Source: Bacteroidia bacterium
GTDB lineage: Bacteria > Bacteroidota > Bacteroidia > SpSt-205
DNA: 64,000 nt
Reading direction: 5' to 3'
Assembly (NCBI GenBank): GCA_025059535.1
Contig: JANXCX010000006.1
Span: 119,072-183,071 of the forward strand
The notes below the pieces were generated by a model, which did no database searches, was not told where the DNA came from, and worked only from the letters and a program-made list of their open reading frames with translations. The translations under genes were made by a program, and so were the position numbers. Positions 28,311-37,482 of the stretch are shown here, piece by piece (position 1 is the stretch's first letter; each line of letters begins with the position of its first letter).

Positions 28311-31300
28311 TTAGAAAGTAAAGAGAAGGCCTAACCGAATCCGCAAAGGCGCACCCAGATTTGCTGGATTGCGCTCTTTGAGCCGGTAGAGATACTCAAA
28401 AGATTCACGTGAGTACTGATTTTGCGCTAGCTGCTGCCCTACAGGGGATTGAATGTACCCACTGTCATCCGGAAGCCCCGTGTAGGGATACACAAACGTC
28501 ACGTTGCGCTGATTGAATGCATTGAGAAAGATTACATACACATTCAGGGTAGAATATTTGTCCGCCCCACGCCGAATGATGAAATCTTTATCTATGCGAA
28601 TATCAAAGCGGTTATACCAGGGCAGATTATTGCTGAAAGGTTGCCCACTGATGAGATTGACTGGATTTACGCCGAATTGCACATCGGCGGGGTTAGGCAG
28701 AAGGTAGCGGGTGTAGGGCCGGCCTGAACCCAGATTGTAGGTGATATTGATGCCGGCATTCATAAGGGGGTAGATAGTGCGTCCGCCGATGGTGAGGGCG
28801 GGGCCCTTGACCCCACGCTCTAAGAAGCGAATATCCGCTACACCCGTAAATGTGTGTCGTTGATCAAAGGCAAGCGGCAGAAGAGAGCGGAAGACATTGA
28901 AGCCTTCTATAGTTCCAAGTAAGCCCCTATTGGAAGTAGGGGAAGAGCCCGTGCCTTGGGCATATTGAAGCGTATAGGCGAAACGCAATTCTAATACGCC
29001 TATGCGGCGCACGTCTAGGTCTACATTGATACCTTTGACGGTGGCAAAGTCAAGGTTGGCAAAGGCTGTATAGCTTATAGGATAAGCGCCAAAAAACACA
29101 AAGCTTTGCACCATGTCCCGCATTTCGCGGTAATAGCCTGAGATGGAGAGCGCTATATTCTGCGTGAGAAGCTGTTTGAAGCCCGCTTCAAAATCTATGG
29201 TCCGTTCGGGCCGCAGAGCGGGGTTAGCCTGTTGTAAGGTAGCATTTTGAAGAATGAAGAGGTAATCTATGAATTGGGCCACCTGGCCCGTGCGCGGACG
29301 CTGGGTAAGTACATCGTAATGGGCAAAGAAGGTAGCCTCATCGGAGATAGGGAAGGAGAAGGAAATACGGGGCATGATATTGACCTGTGGGCGATAGTCT
29401 TCAAACGCCTCGTAGGTGAGGGAGTCTGCTACGAGGTGGGGTTGGGGTCGCCCACCCGAAGCGCGAATAATAGCCAAAGCACTCGTAGGGGCGCCCGTGG
29501 CATCGTACCACCGATCCCCACTTCGGTACCCAATAATGCGCGAAGGCGCTAAGGCATTATCTACATAGGCCACCCAATCACCGCCCACGCCTTGCGGCAG
29601 CGTGATGCCCAACCGACGGGCGGTTTCCTCCGCCCGATAAAAAGGCCGAATGATATAGGGGTCCTTAAGCACAGGGAGATTAGCGTCAAAACGGTCTATC
29701 CGCACCCCCAGATTGAAGAACATTCTATCCAGCTCAAATTTATCCTGCGCATATAGGGCTATATAGGTAGGAGAGAAGGGATTTTGCGGGCGATTGACTC
29801 GGTCTTCAAAAAACTTCTGGGGGGCTACGCGCCGCGCAAATTCCCCCCATGGCGTATAGCCCTGATACACCACAGCGGGATTACCTCCCGCCAGTAGGTC
29901 GTTGATATCAAACATCTTAAGGTCAAAGAAGCTGGGATCCATAGCGTCGGGGTTGATGAAATCCGTACCATCTACAGGTAGGCCGAGCTTTTCTCGCATG
30001 CGGCGATCAAAATAGCTCTGCTGGCTGCCCTGATAGAGCGGGCGGTAGCGTACCGTGTCTCCACTGTAAATCGGATTGTTGCGGTCTATTTCTGAAAGGT
30101 GGCGATTGGCATAGAGCCGCATGAGGTTCCATAGACCATTGCTGCCGGTGAGGCTCACTTCGTAGTAGCGCGCGTAGCGCTGGTCAAACTCAAAACCTAC
30201 TTTAAGGTTATGTCGGCCAAGCTCTACGGAGGCTTGACCAGTAACGCGAAACATATCCTGATTATCCAGCGAAGGCCCGCCGGTAGCGATATACCCCTGA
30301 CCCAAGTAGAGGTTGTAGATCAAGGTTTGGGCTCCCAACAGGCCATTTACATTCCCGCCTAGTTGGAGAAGGTCTACGAAACTCCGTACTCGGCCACTGG
30401 GCTCTAAAAGAAGCGTGCGTGGATTGAAAAGCAATCGGGGATTTTGCGCCAAGTAGTTGTAAATGAAGGTATTGTAGTTAGCTAGTATAGGGTGGCTGCT
30501 GCCCGTAGGATCAAAAATGTACTCATCCTCCACATAGCCGGCGGTTTCATACACGGGTAGGTTGCCTCCTACGAGGGTAGGTATGATGAGTTCGGCAAAG
30601 CGGGTTTGGAAGCGCCCAATGTGACCGTAGCGAAACCAGTTGAGACCAAATTCTGGATCCACCGTGCGCCCATCGAAGCGGGTATAGTCAAATTGAAGGG
30701 TGTAGAAAAAGTTGCGCAAAAGGCTACCCGTATCGCCTGGAAAAGTTTGCTGAAGGCGAACGAAAGAGCGGAGGGTGCGCGCAAAACGCACGGCCACCCG
30801 GTCATAGGCTAAAAGGGAGCGGCTCTGGCTCCAAAGGTCCCGGCGCGAATCCTCAAACCCAAAGCCAAATTTCAGGAAGGCATTTTCCGCCAAGCGGAGG
30901 TCGGCGCGCAGGTTAGCCCGAATCTGCCGCAAGGTAGCGCCCTGCCGATAGCGAATGGTCTCAATTTGATCGGGCCGCAGGAAATTGGCCCGATTGACGA
31001 AGAATACCTGTCCCGTACCAAAGGGTTGAAGGGGTGTAGCCCGAAGGTCCTCCAGTACTTCTGGTTTGATGCGCGGTACCCCTCCATAAGGCGGATCATA
31101 ATCCCTTTCGTGTTGATACTCCATCGTGAAAGCATAGCCCAAAATGGGCACTTTCATATCATTCTCCAGCCGGCGGGAGAAGATAGGGCCAGAAGCGTTG
31201 AAGGCAAAGAGGTTGAAGCGGTAGGGGTCGGTGATTTGGCTGGATTGGATTTCGCCCCCAAAGGTATGGAAGGCGCTGGGCGCCCCTGTAGTAATTTGGA

Positions 31301-31946
31301 CTACCCCCCCCATGACGTCCCCAAACTCGGCTGGGATGCCCCCCGTATAGATGGAGAGCTGGGAAATGCCCCGCTGCGGCATGGCGAAAGTACCTATTAC
31401 CCGCACCCCATCTATGAAGTACTGCGTAGCATCGCCGCGAGCCCCACGCACATTTACCCCAGCGCCAAAGCGGTCATCCACCTGATAAACCCCCGCAGTA
31501 GTAGCCAGAAAAGCGTTGATATTCCGGGTGCCCATCTTTTGAATTTGATCCAGTGTGATAGTTTTTCCTGTAACCGTCTCATCCTTTTCAAAGAGCGGCA
31601 CCTTATAATCCACAATTACTTGGGTCTCGGTTTCCACGCTGGATTCTATGTTGATATCTAGGACAATCGTTCGGTTAGCCGTAACTACCACGCCGCTGAT
31701 GGTAAGGGTTTTACCTGCATAGCTAGCCCGTACCTCGTACGTACCGGGCGAGACGGGGGCTATGCTATATTCGCCGTTTTCATTGGTATTTGCGCCGCCT
31801 TTGATGACGCCATTTTCAATAATCACGACCGTGGCAAAGGCCAGAGGCTCACGTGTGATCTTATCGCGGACTACGCCACGAATTTTGCCGGCATCCTGCT
31901 GCGCTAGCACCACAGCGCTGAAAGCAAGCAAAATAAACCCGCGCAT
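28311..31946 (-). CDS. TonB-dependent outer-membrane receptor with N-terminal regulatory-like domain
   Basis: 1211 aa from the ATG at 31946, which gives a good signal peptide (MRGFILLAFSAVVLA then QQ). A TTG 36 nt upstream also opens the frame but lies before the -7 element. Domains: carboxypeptidase-D-like beta sandwich (GVVRDKITREPLAFATVVI), plug (NAFLATTAGVYQVDDR, VNVRGARGDATQYFIDG), then a 22-strand-type barrel ending in Phe (RIRLGLLFTF). No SusD gene follows, so it is not a standard glycan-uptake pair; a secreted protein and a PorV-like gene follow instead. First gene of a five-gene operon. Confidence 0.85.
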   Translation of the reverse strand: MRGFILLAFSAVVLAQQDAGKIRGVVRDKITREPLAFATVVIIENGVIKGGANTNENGEYSIAPVSPGTYEVRASYAGKTLTISGVVVTANRTIVLDINIESSVETETQVIVDYKVPLFEKDETVTGKTITLDQIQKMGTRNINAFLATTAGVYQVDDRFGAGVNVRGARGDATQYFIDGVRVIGTFAMPQRGISQLSIYTGGIPAEFGDVMGGVVQITTGAPSAFHTFGGEIQSSQITDPYRFNLFAFNASGPIFSRRLENDMKVPILGYAFTMEYQHERDYDPPYGGVPRIKPEVLEDLRATPLQPFGTGQVFFVNRANFLRPDQIETIRYRQGATLRQIRANLRADLRLAENAFLKFGFGFEDSRRDLWSQSRSLLAYDRVAVRFARTLRSFVRLQQTFPGDTGSLLRNFFYTLQFDYTRFDGRTVDPEFGLNWFRYGHIGRFQTRFAELIIPTLVGGNLPVYETAGYVEDEYIFDPTGSSHPILANYNTFIYNYLAQNPRLLFNPRTLLLEPSGRVRSFVDLLQLGGNVNGLLGAQTLIYNLYLGQGYIATGGPSLDNQDMFRVTGQASVELGRHNLKVGFEFDQRYARYYEVSLTGSNGLWNLMRLYANRHLSEIDRNNPIYSGDTVRYRPLYQGSQQSYFDRRMREKLGLPVDGTDFINPDAMDPSFFDLKMFDINDLLAGGNPAVVYQGYTPWGEFARRVAPQKFFEDRVNRPQNPFSPTYIALYAQDKFELDRMFFNLGVRIDRFDANLPVLKDPYIIRPFYRAEETARRLGITLPQGVGGDWVAYVDNALAPSRIIGYRSGDRWYDATGAPTSALAIIRASGGRPQPHLVADSLTYEAFEDYRPQVNIMPRISFSFPISDEATFFAHYDVLTQRPRTGQVAQFIDYLFILQNATLQQANPALRPERTIDFEAGFKQLLTQNIALSISGYYREMRDMVQSFVFFGAYPISYTAFANLDFATVKGINVDLDVRRIGVLELRFAYTLQYAQGTGSSPTSNRGLLGTIEGFNVFRSLLPLAFDQRHTFTGVADIRFLERGVKGPALTIGGRTIYPLMNAGINITYNLGSGRPYTRYLLPNPADVQFGVNPVNLISGQPFSNNLPWYNRFDIRIDKDFIIRRGADKYSTLNVYVIFLNAFNQRNVTFVYPYTGLPDDSGYIQSPVGQQLAQNQYSRESFEYLYRLKERNPANLGAPLRIRLGLLFTF

Positions 31947-31967
31947 ACAAGTAGCCTTCACAATCGG

Positions 31968-31975
31968 CAAATATA
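31968..31975 (-). promoter_or_regulatory. -7 element of the TonB receptor operon
   Basis: TATATTTG on the minus strand, 21 nt before the ATG at 31946. This is the longest predicted leader among the promoters in this window. Confidence 0.65.
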
Positions 31976-32010
31976 GAGACAAACCCCTATTCGCAACTAC
32001 CCCCCACCCC

Positions 32011-32018
32011 TAATTTTG
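32011..32018 (+). promoter_or_regulatory. -7 element of lpdA
   Basis: TAATTTTG ends 4 nt before the ATG of lpdA. Confidence 0.7.
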
Positions 32019-32022
32019 CGGT

Positions 32023-33411
32023 ATGGAAAAGAAGCTAATTATAGTGGGGGCGGGACCAGGGGGTTATGTAGCGGCGATTCGGGCGGCTCAGCTCGGGTAT
32101 CAAGTACAGCTCATTGAGCGCGAGAATCTTGGCGGGGTATGTTTGAATTGGGGCTGCATTCCCACTAAAGCCTTACTCAAGTCAGCCGAAATATGGCAGT
32201 ATGTGCTTCACGCCGAGGAATATGGCCTGCGCCTTAGCCAGCCTGCGGTGGACTTTCCCAAGGTAATAGCCCGCAGCCGGGCCGTAGCGGAAAAAATGAG
32301 CCGTGGTGTAGAGTTTCTCATGCGCAAAAATAAGATAGAGGTAATTCAGGGTACGGCCCGCTTGGTGCCTGGCCCAGCGGTGGAGGTTACCTTAGCCTCG
32401 GGGGAGAAGCGCGTCCTGCGGGCCCCCCATATCATTCTGGCGCCTGGGGCTCGCCCCGCCAACCTACCCCACCTGACCATAGACGGCCAGAAAATTCTAG
32501 GCTACCGCGAGGCGATGACCCTAAAGACGCAACCCAAGCACCTTCTCGTGATTGGAGCGGGGGCGATAGGCGTGGAATTTAGCTACTTTTACCACAGCTT
32601 AGGTACGCAGGTAACGCTCGTAGAGCTAGCCCCTCATATCCTCCCGCGTGAGGATGAAGAGATCGCCAAAGAGCTGGAGAAAATATACCGCAAAAAAGGG
32701 ATGATCATTTATACGGAGAGCGAGGTAACTGAAGTAAAGCCTAACAAGTCTGCCATCAAGGCTAAAATCCGCACACCAAAAGAGATGGTGGAAGTGGAGG
32801 TGGATCAGGTGCTTCTAGCAGTGGGCATCACGCCAAATACGGATGGGCTTGGCCTAGAGGCGGTGGGGGTCAAGACGGAAAAAGGGCGCATTTTAGTGGA
32901 TAATTTTTATCAGACGAATGTGCCAGGAATTTGGGCGATTGGGGATGCGATTCCAACCCCAGCCCTGGCGCATGTGGCTTCTATGGAGGGGATTATTTGC
33001 GTGGAGAAGATTGCGGGGCTTGAGCCAGCGCCCTTGGACTACACTACTGTGCCTAACTGCACCTACGCGCAGCCAGAGGTAGCTTCTATGGGATTTACCG
33101 AAAAGGAGGCGCGCGCTAAAGGCTATTCTATAAAAGTGGGCAAATTTCCCTACACTGCTTCAGGCAAAGCCTCCGCCATGGGGAAAAATGAAGGGTTTGT
33201 TAAGCTAATCTTAGATGCCAAATATGGTGAGATTTTGGGCGCACATATTTTGGGGCCAAATGCTACGGAGATGATTGGGGAGCTGATTGTGGCGCGGCGG
33301 CTGGAGTCTACGGGCCACGAGCTAGCTAAGACGATTCACCCCCATCCTACCCTTTCGGAGGCGATTATGGAGGCGGCCGCGGCGGCGTATGGTGAGGTCA
33401 TTCACTTGTAG
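32023..33411 (+). CDS. lpdA: Dihydrolipoyl dehydrogenase
   Basis: 462 aa flavoprotein, the E3 of 2-oxoacid dehydrogenase complexes. FAD-binding IVGAGPGGYVAAIRAAQLG, the redox disulfide in GGVCLNWGCIPTKALLK, the NAD-binding VIGAGAIGVEFSYFY and the dimer-interface His in TIHPHPTLSEAIMEAA are all intact. It is a single-gene unit with its own promoter; no E1/E2 genes are adjacent. Its last 14 nt overlap convergent rsmG. Confidence 0.96.
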   Translation: MEKKLIIVGAGPGGYVAAIRAAQLGYQVQLIERENLGGVCLNWGCIPTKALLKSAEIWQYVLHAEEYGLRLSQPAVDFPKVIARSRAVAEKMSRGVEFLMRKNKIEVIQGTARLVPGPAVEVTLASGEKRVLRAPHIILAPGARPANLPHLTIDGQKILGYREAMTLKTQPKHLLVIGAGAIGVEFSYFYHSLGTQVTLVELAPHILPREDEEIAKELEKIYRKKGMIIYTESEVTEVKPNKSAIKAKIRTPKEMVEVEVDQVLLAVGITPNTDGLGLEAVGVKTEKGRILVDNFYQTNVPGIWAIGDAIPTPALAHVASMEGIICVEKIAGLEPAPLDYTTVPNCTYAQPEVASMGFTEKEARAKGYSIKVGKFPYTASGKASAMGKNEGFVKLILDAKYGEILGAHILGPNATEMIGELIVARRLESTGHELAKTIHPHPTLSEAIMEAAAAAYGEVIHL

Positions 33412-34042
33412 AGCGGCGGCGCTGAAGGCGAAGGATGCCCTTAGTAGCTAAGTAGGGGCTCTCCGGCACAAGCGTCCGAAAGGGGTAGAATTCCCCTACC
33501 CAGCCAGCTGGAAGGGGGGGAAGGGGCTCGCCTGTATAATAGAAAACCACGCCTCCTTGGCGCAGGAGCTTTTCCGCCCACTTGAGAAAGCGCGGCAGAG
33601 GCGCTACGGCGCGCCCCAGGATGACGGGAAAGCGCGCCTCCAAGGCCTCCGCCCGCACCCACTGTACGCGCACCCGCGGCGCCAAGCCGAGCTGAGCCAC
33701 CATAGCCGTTACCGCCTCTACCTTCTTGCGAGTACTATCTATCAGCCGGAAGGCTGTATCGGAGAAAAGAATAGCCAAGGGAATACCCGGCAGTCCCCCG
33801 CCCGTGCCTAAATCCAAAACTTCTCCTTCCATAGGAGGGCTCCACCAGGCGCCCAGCAGGAGGGAGGGCAAGATGTGGTGTGGACCTACCTGCTCAATAT
33901 CTCGCCGTGAAATGAGGTTAAGGCGGCGGTTCCATTCTTTCAGGAGCTGCTCGTAGCGAGCAAGAAGGGTAAGTTGGGCGAGGGAAAGGCGCGCCGCTAG
34001 GGCTGGCGGCAGGCTAAAAGAGAGAGGCGCTGAACTCGCCAA
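33398..34042 (-). CDS. rsmG: 16S rRNA (guanine-527-N7)-methyltransferase
   Basis: 214 aa. The SAM-binding motif VLDLGTGGGLPGIPLAI and the N-terminal WNRRLNLISRRD block are diagnostic. It methylates G527 in the 530 loop of 16S rRNA. It starts 19 nt after the aconitase gene, so it is probably co-transcribed with it. Confidence 0.93.
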   Translation of the reverse strand: MASSAPLSFSLPPALAARLSLAQLTLLARYEQLLKEWNRRLNLISRRDIEQVGPHHILPSLLLGAWWSPPMEGEVLDLGTGGGLPGIPLAILFSDTAFRLIDSTRKKVEAVTAMVAQLGLAPRVRVQWVRAEALEARFPVILGRAVAPLPRFLKWAEKLLRQGGVVFYYTGEPLPPLPAGWVGEFYPFRTLVPESPYLATKGILRLQRRRSTSE

Positions 34043-34061
34043 AAGAGCTCACGCTTAGGGG

Positions 34062-36761
34062 CTAGGCGTTCAGAAACTGGGTCCGCAAAACGTAGGGCAA
34101 CACCCCGCCGTGCCGATAATAGGCAATCTCTATCTCGGAGCGCAGGAGGGCAGTAACTTGGAAGCGCTTTTCGGTTTGGGTAGTAGGGTCTAAGGCCCGC
34201 ACCGTAAGGGTCTTGAGAGGCGTAAGTCCTTCCGCAATCCCTTCTATGGTATAGATTTCTCGGCCAGTAAGGCCGAGGGTGTCGGCATTTTCACCCGGTA
34301 GGAAACGTAGAGGAAGAATGCCCATGCCTACAAGGTTACTTCGGTGAATGCGTTCATAACTTTCCGCTATTACGGCCCGAATGCCGAGAAGGTTAGGGCC
34401 CTTAGCGGCCCAGTCGCGCGAGGAACCGCTGCCATATTCCTTGCCAGCTATCACTAAGAGGGGCGTGCCACTTTGCTGGTAGCGCTGGGCCGCTTCATAG
34501 ACCGTAAGGACTTCCCCCGTAGGGTGGTAAATCGTCCACCCCCCCTCTCGGTCCACCAGCCGATTGCGCAGTTGGACATTGGCAAAAGTGCCCCGCACCA
34601 TCACCTCGTGATTGCCGCGCCGCGCCCCATACGAATTGAACTCCTTGGGCGGCACGTTTCGGCTAAGCAGGTATTGCCCTGCGGGGGATTGGGAAGGGAT
34701 GGACCCGGCGGGTGAAATGTGATCGGTCGTTACGGAATCGCCCAGCATCAGAAGCACCCGAGCCTCCCGAATATCCTGAAGGGGCGGCACTTGGGCCGTC
34801 AGCCCTTCAAAGAAGGGGGCTGGCCGGATATAGGTAGAATTTTCATCCCACGCATACCGCTGGCCCGTGGGAGCAGGTAAGGCCTGCCAAGCCGCATCCC
34901 CCGCAAATATGCTGGCGTAATTGGTCTGAAAGTCCTTATCCTCTACGACTCGTTCTATAAGTTCCTCCACTTCCTTGGGGTCAAACCAGATGTCCTTTAG
35001 GAATACGGGGTAGCCTTCGGGGTCATACCCCAGGGGTTCCTGCGCAAAGTCAATATCCATGCGTCCGGCTAAGGCATACGCCACTACGAGCGGCGGGGAA
35101 GCCAGAAAGTTCAGGCGTACCTGTGGATGAATGCGCGCCTCAAAGTTGCGGTTGCCCGAAAGCACGGCCGCCACGACAAGGTTTTTGGTCTGGATGGCCT
35201 GCGATACCGCCGTCGGCAGGGCCCCGCTATTCCCAATGCAGGTTGTGCATCCATAACCCGCTACATGGAAATGCAGCGCTTCTAAGTAAGGCAGAAGACC
35301 GGCTTTTTCTAAGTAGCGCGTTACGACGCGTGAGCCAGGAGCCAGCGTAGTTTTTACCCAGGGGCGCACACGCAGGCCAGCCGCCACGGCTTTCTTAGCC
35401 ACTAAGCCTGCCGCCAGCATCACGGAAGGGTTAGAGGTATTCGTACAGCTTGTGATGGCGGCTATAACTACGGCGCCATCCCGCAGGAGATACTCGCTAT
35501 CGCCTGCAGAGAGGCGCACAAAGCCATTCTCGGGCAGTGGCTTATCCGCCACCGTAAGGGGACTCGGAGCCACTACATGAGGGGACTTTTTATAGGACTT
35601 TTCCAAAGTGGTCTGTATTACATTTTTGACTTGGCTGAGAGGGATTCGGTCGTGGGGCCGCTTGGGACCAGCTAAGGAAGGCTCTACGGTAGCCAAGTCT
35701 AATTCCACTACTTGGGTATAGAGGGGCACCTCCTCTGGACGGCGCCAAAGGCGATTTTGCTCGGCATACCAGCGAATTTGCGCTATATGCGCCGCCGGCC
35801 GCCCCGTCAGCCGAAGGTAACTCAACGTCTGGTCATCAATAGGAAAATAGGTAATAGTGCAGCCAAACTCAGGCGACATATTAGCTATGGTGGCTCTATC
35901 AGGCACGGTGAGGCTGTCCAGCCCTGGGCCAAATACCTCCACGAATTTATCCACTACGCCTACTTTACGCAGCAGTTCGGTAATGGTAAGCACAAGGTCT
36001 GTGGCGGTTACGCCTGGGGGCAGCTGGCCTGTAAGTTTCAGGCCTATCACCTCGGGACAAGGGAAGTAAAACGCCTGGCCTAGCAGGGCGGCTTCGGCCT
36101 CTATGCCGCCTACCCCCCACCCTACTACGCCTATGCCATTTACCATGGGGGTGTGGGAGTCGGTGCCCACGAGCGTATCGGGAAAGAGCCACCCATCCCG
36201 CGCCGTGATAACTTCCGCCAAGTATTCTAAGTTTACTTGATGCACAATCCCCATGCCAGGGGGTACGATCCGAAAACGCTGAAAGGCCTGTTGGGCCCAT
36301 TTGAGAAACTGGTAGCGCTCACGATTCTGCTTATACTCGCGCGCAATATTGCGGCTGAGGGCTTGGCTATTTCCAAAAGAGTCTACCTGCACGGAGTGAT
36401 CGATGACTAGGTCTACGGGTACGAGCGGATTGATGCAGCTGGGGTCTTTGCCATTAGCCGCCACCGCCTCACGTAGAGAGGCTAAATCTACCACTGCTGG
36501 TACGCCCGTAAAATCCTGCATTAGGACGCGTGCGGGGATAAAAGCCACTTCTTCTTCCGCACTGGGCCTACCATTCCAGCGCCGAAAAGGCTCTAGATGC
36601 GCTGAGAGTACCTTGAACTCGTCCAGGTGCCGCAGGACATTCTCTAAGAGAATCCGCAGGCTATACGGCAGGCTATCTAAGGGGATCCCCAGTTCTTTAG
36701 CGGCTGTAGGAAGGTCTATATACTTTTTTCCCTCTGCGGTCTGTGCGTGCCAGGGCTGCAT
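34062..36761 (-). CDS. acnA: Aconitate hydratase
   Basis: 899 aa from the ATG at 36761; a further upstream start would precede the -7 element. AcnA/IRP-type aconitase of the TCA cycle. Fe-S ligands are in ITSCTNTSNPSVM and GYGCTTCIGNSG, and the swivelling domain has LGDSVTTDHISPAG and GKEYGSGSSRDWAAKG. VGTDSHTPMVNGIGVVGWG is also seen. Complete family length, no lesions. It leads a two-gene unit with rsmG. Confidence 0.96.
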   Translation of the reverse strand: MQPWHAQTAEGKKYIDLPTAAKELGIPLDSLPYSLRILLENVLRHLDEFKVLSAHLEPFRRWNGRPSAEEEVAFIPARVLMQDFTGVPAVVDLASLREAVAANGKDPSCINPLVPVDLVIDHSVQVDSFGNSQALSRNIAREYKQNRERYQFLKWAQQAFQRFRIVPPGMGIVHQVNLEYLAEVITARDGWLFPDTLVGTDSHTPMVNGIGVVGWGVGGIEAEAALLGQAFYFPCPEVIGLKLTGQLPPGVTATDLVLTITELLRKVGVVDKFVEVFGPGLDSLTVPDRATIANMSPEFGCTITYFPIDDQTLSYLRLTGRPAAHIAQIRWYAEQNRLWRRPEEVPLYTQVVELDLATVEPSLAGPKRPHDRIPLSQVKNVIQTTLEKSYKKSPHVVAPSPLTVADKPLPENGFVRLSAGDSEYLLRDGAVVIAAITSCTNTSNPSVMLAAGLVAKKAVAAGLRVRPWVKTTLAPGSRVVTRYLEKAGLLPYLEALHFHVAGYGCTTCIGNSGALPTAVSQAIQTKNLVVAAVLSGNRNFEARIHPQVRLNFLASPPLVVAYALAGRMDIDFAQEPLGYDPEGYPVFLKDIWFDPKEVEELIERVVEDKDFQTNYASIFAGDAAWQALPAPTGQRYAWDENSTYIRPAPFFEGLTAQVPPLQDIREARVLLMLGDSVTTDHISPAGSIPSQSPAGQYLLSRNVPPKEFNSYGARRGNHEVMVRGTFANVQLRNRLVDREGGWTIYHPTGEVLTVYEAAQRYQQSGTPLLVIAGKEYGSGSSRDWAAKGPNLLGIRAVIAESYERIHRSNLVGMGILPLRFLPGENADTLGLTGREIYTIEGIAEGLTPLKTLTVRALDPTTQTEKRFQVTALLRSEIEIAYYRHGGVLPYVLRTQFLNA

Positions 36762-36766
36762 AGAGG

Positions 36767-36774
36767 CAAAAATA
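36767..36774 (-). promoter_or_regulatory. -7 element of acnA
   Basis: TATTTTTG on the minus strand ends 5 nt before the ATG at 36761. It lies between acnA and the end of the DUF2007 gene. Confidence 0.7.
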
Positions 36775-36787
36775 CAGGTGAAAGCGA

Positions 36788-37030
36788 TTAGCGATTGAAG
36801 AATTCGTAGAGGCAGGCAGTGGCTTGGGTTTGGTAGGCGGCAGGTACCCAAAGGTAGAGGCCACCCAGAACGGGGTTAGGCAGCCATCCACTTGGCAGCC
36901 CCGCCCCAAAGAGGGTATGCATAACCTCATTTTCTACATAGACGGGGATGCCATGCGCCTCTAAGAAGCTGCGTAAGAGCGCAGCCCAGAGCCCATTAGG
37001 ACAGGCTGTCAGGCATACCCATCCCCTCAT
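36788..37030 (-). CDS. DUF2007-type small protein (putative signal transducing protein)
   Basis: 80 aa. The pattern ALLRSFLEAHGIPVYVENEV followed by a Gly/Pro-rich loop and LYLWVPAAYQTQA is that of the DUF2007 fold, a small ferredoxin-like domain related to PII-type proteins. Its function is not established. It is the last of five overlapping genes starting at rsfS, with a 4-nt overlap to the lipoprotein gene. Confidence 0.75.
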   Translation of the reverse strand: MRGWVCLTACPNGLWAALLRSFLEAHGIPVYVENEVMHTLFGAGLPSGWLPNPVLGGLYLWVPAAYQTQATACLYEFFNR

Positions 37031-37482
37031 GGCACAATATAGATTACCTCCGTACGCACCCGATTACTGAAGTTTCCTGCCCGATCTTTTAGATAGACTT
37101 CTAACTGAAAGGGTTCAGCCGCATTAGTAGGATCTAGGCGGACCACCGAGGGCACAGAAATTTCTATAGTACCTTGGATGGACTGGGGCGGGCCTTCGTG
37201 AAAACGCGGCATGGTGTAGCGTAGGATGCCATCGTAACCTTCGGGAAAGCGGCTGCTGTCGCGCAGATCTATAAGGAAAAGGTCTGGGCTGCCATCCGCC
37301 TGTCCGCCTAAGTCCCCATCCCCATCTCTGTAGCGCACCACTACCTGTACAGTGCCGTATTCGGGCACGCGATTTGGTCCAATGCTTACATACTCTAAAT
37401 AGGGAATAGGGCTGAAAAGGACATTTTCCCGCTTACACCCTAAGCTGCCCAAAAGGCCCAGCGCCAAAAGGGCGCGCATCAT
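37027..37482 (-). CDS. Predicted lipoprotein, Ig-like beta fold
   Basis: 151 aa. A lipobox LGSLGC puts the lipidated Cys at residue 16. The mature part has the segment VVRYRDGDGDLG, common in Bacteroidota lipoproteins with a cadherin- or Ig-like beta sandwich, and ends with LKDRAGNFSNRV. No enzyme motif. Overlaps its neighbours by 4 nt on both sides. Confidence 0.7.
   Translation of the reverse strand: MMRALLALGLLGSLGCKRENVLFSPIPYLEYVSIGPNRVPEYGTVQVVVRYRDGDGDLGGQADGSPDLFLIDLRDSSRFPEGYDGILRYTMPRFHEGPPQSIQGTIEISVPSVVRLDPTNAAEPFQLEVYLKDRAGNFSNRVRTEVIYIVP

Noticed and set aside
30966..31661. 231-codon antisense frame within the TonB receptor gene
   Set aside because: Shadow of a clear coding sequence; no domain, no promoter element and no coding pattern of its own.
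31947..31982. TTG start for the TonB receptor, 36 nt upstream of the chosen ATG
   Set aside because: It lies before the -7 element and would spoil the signal peptide.
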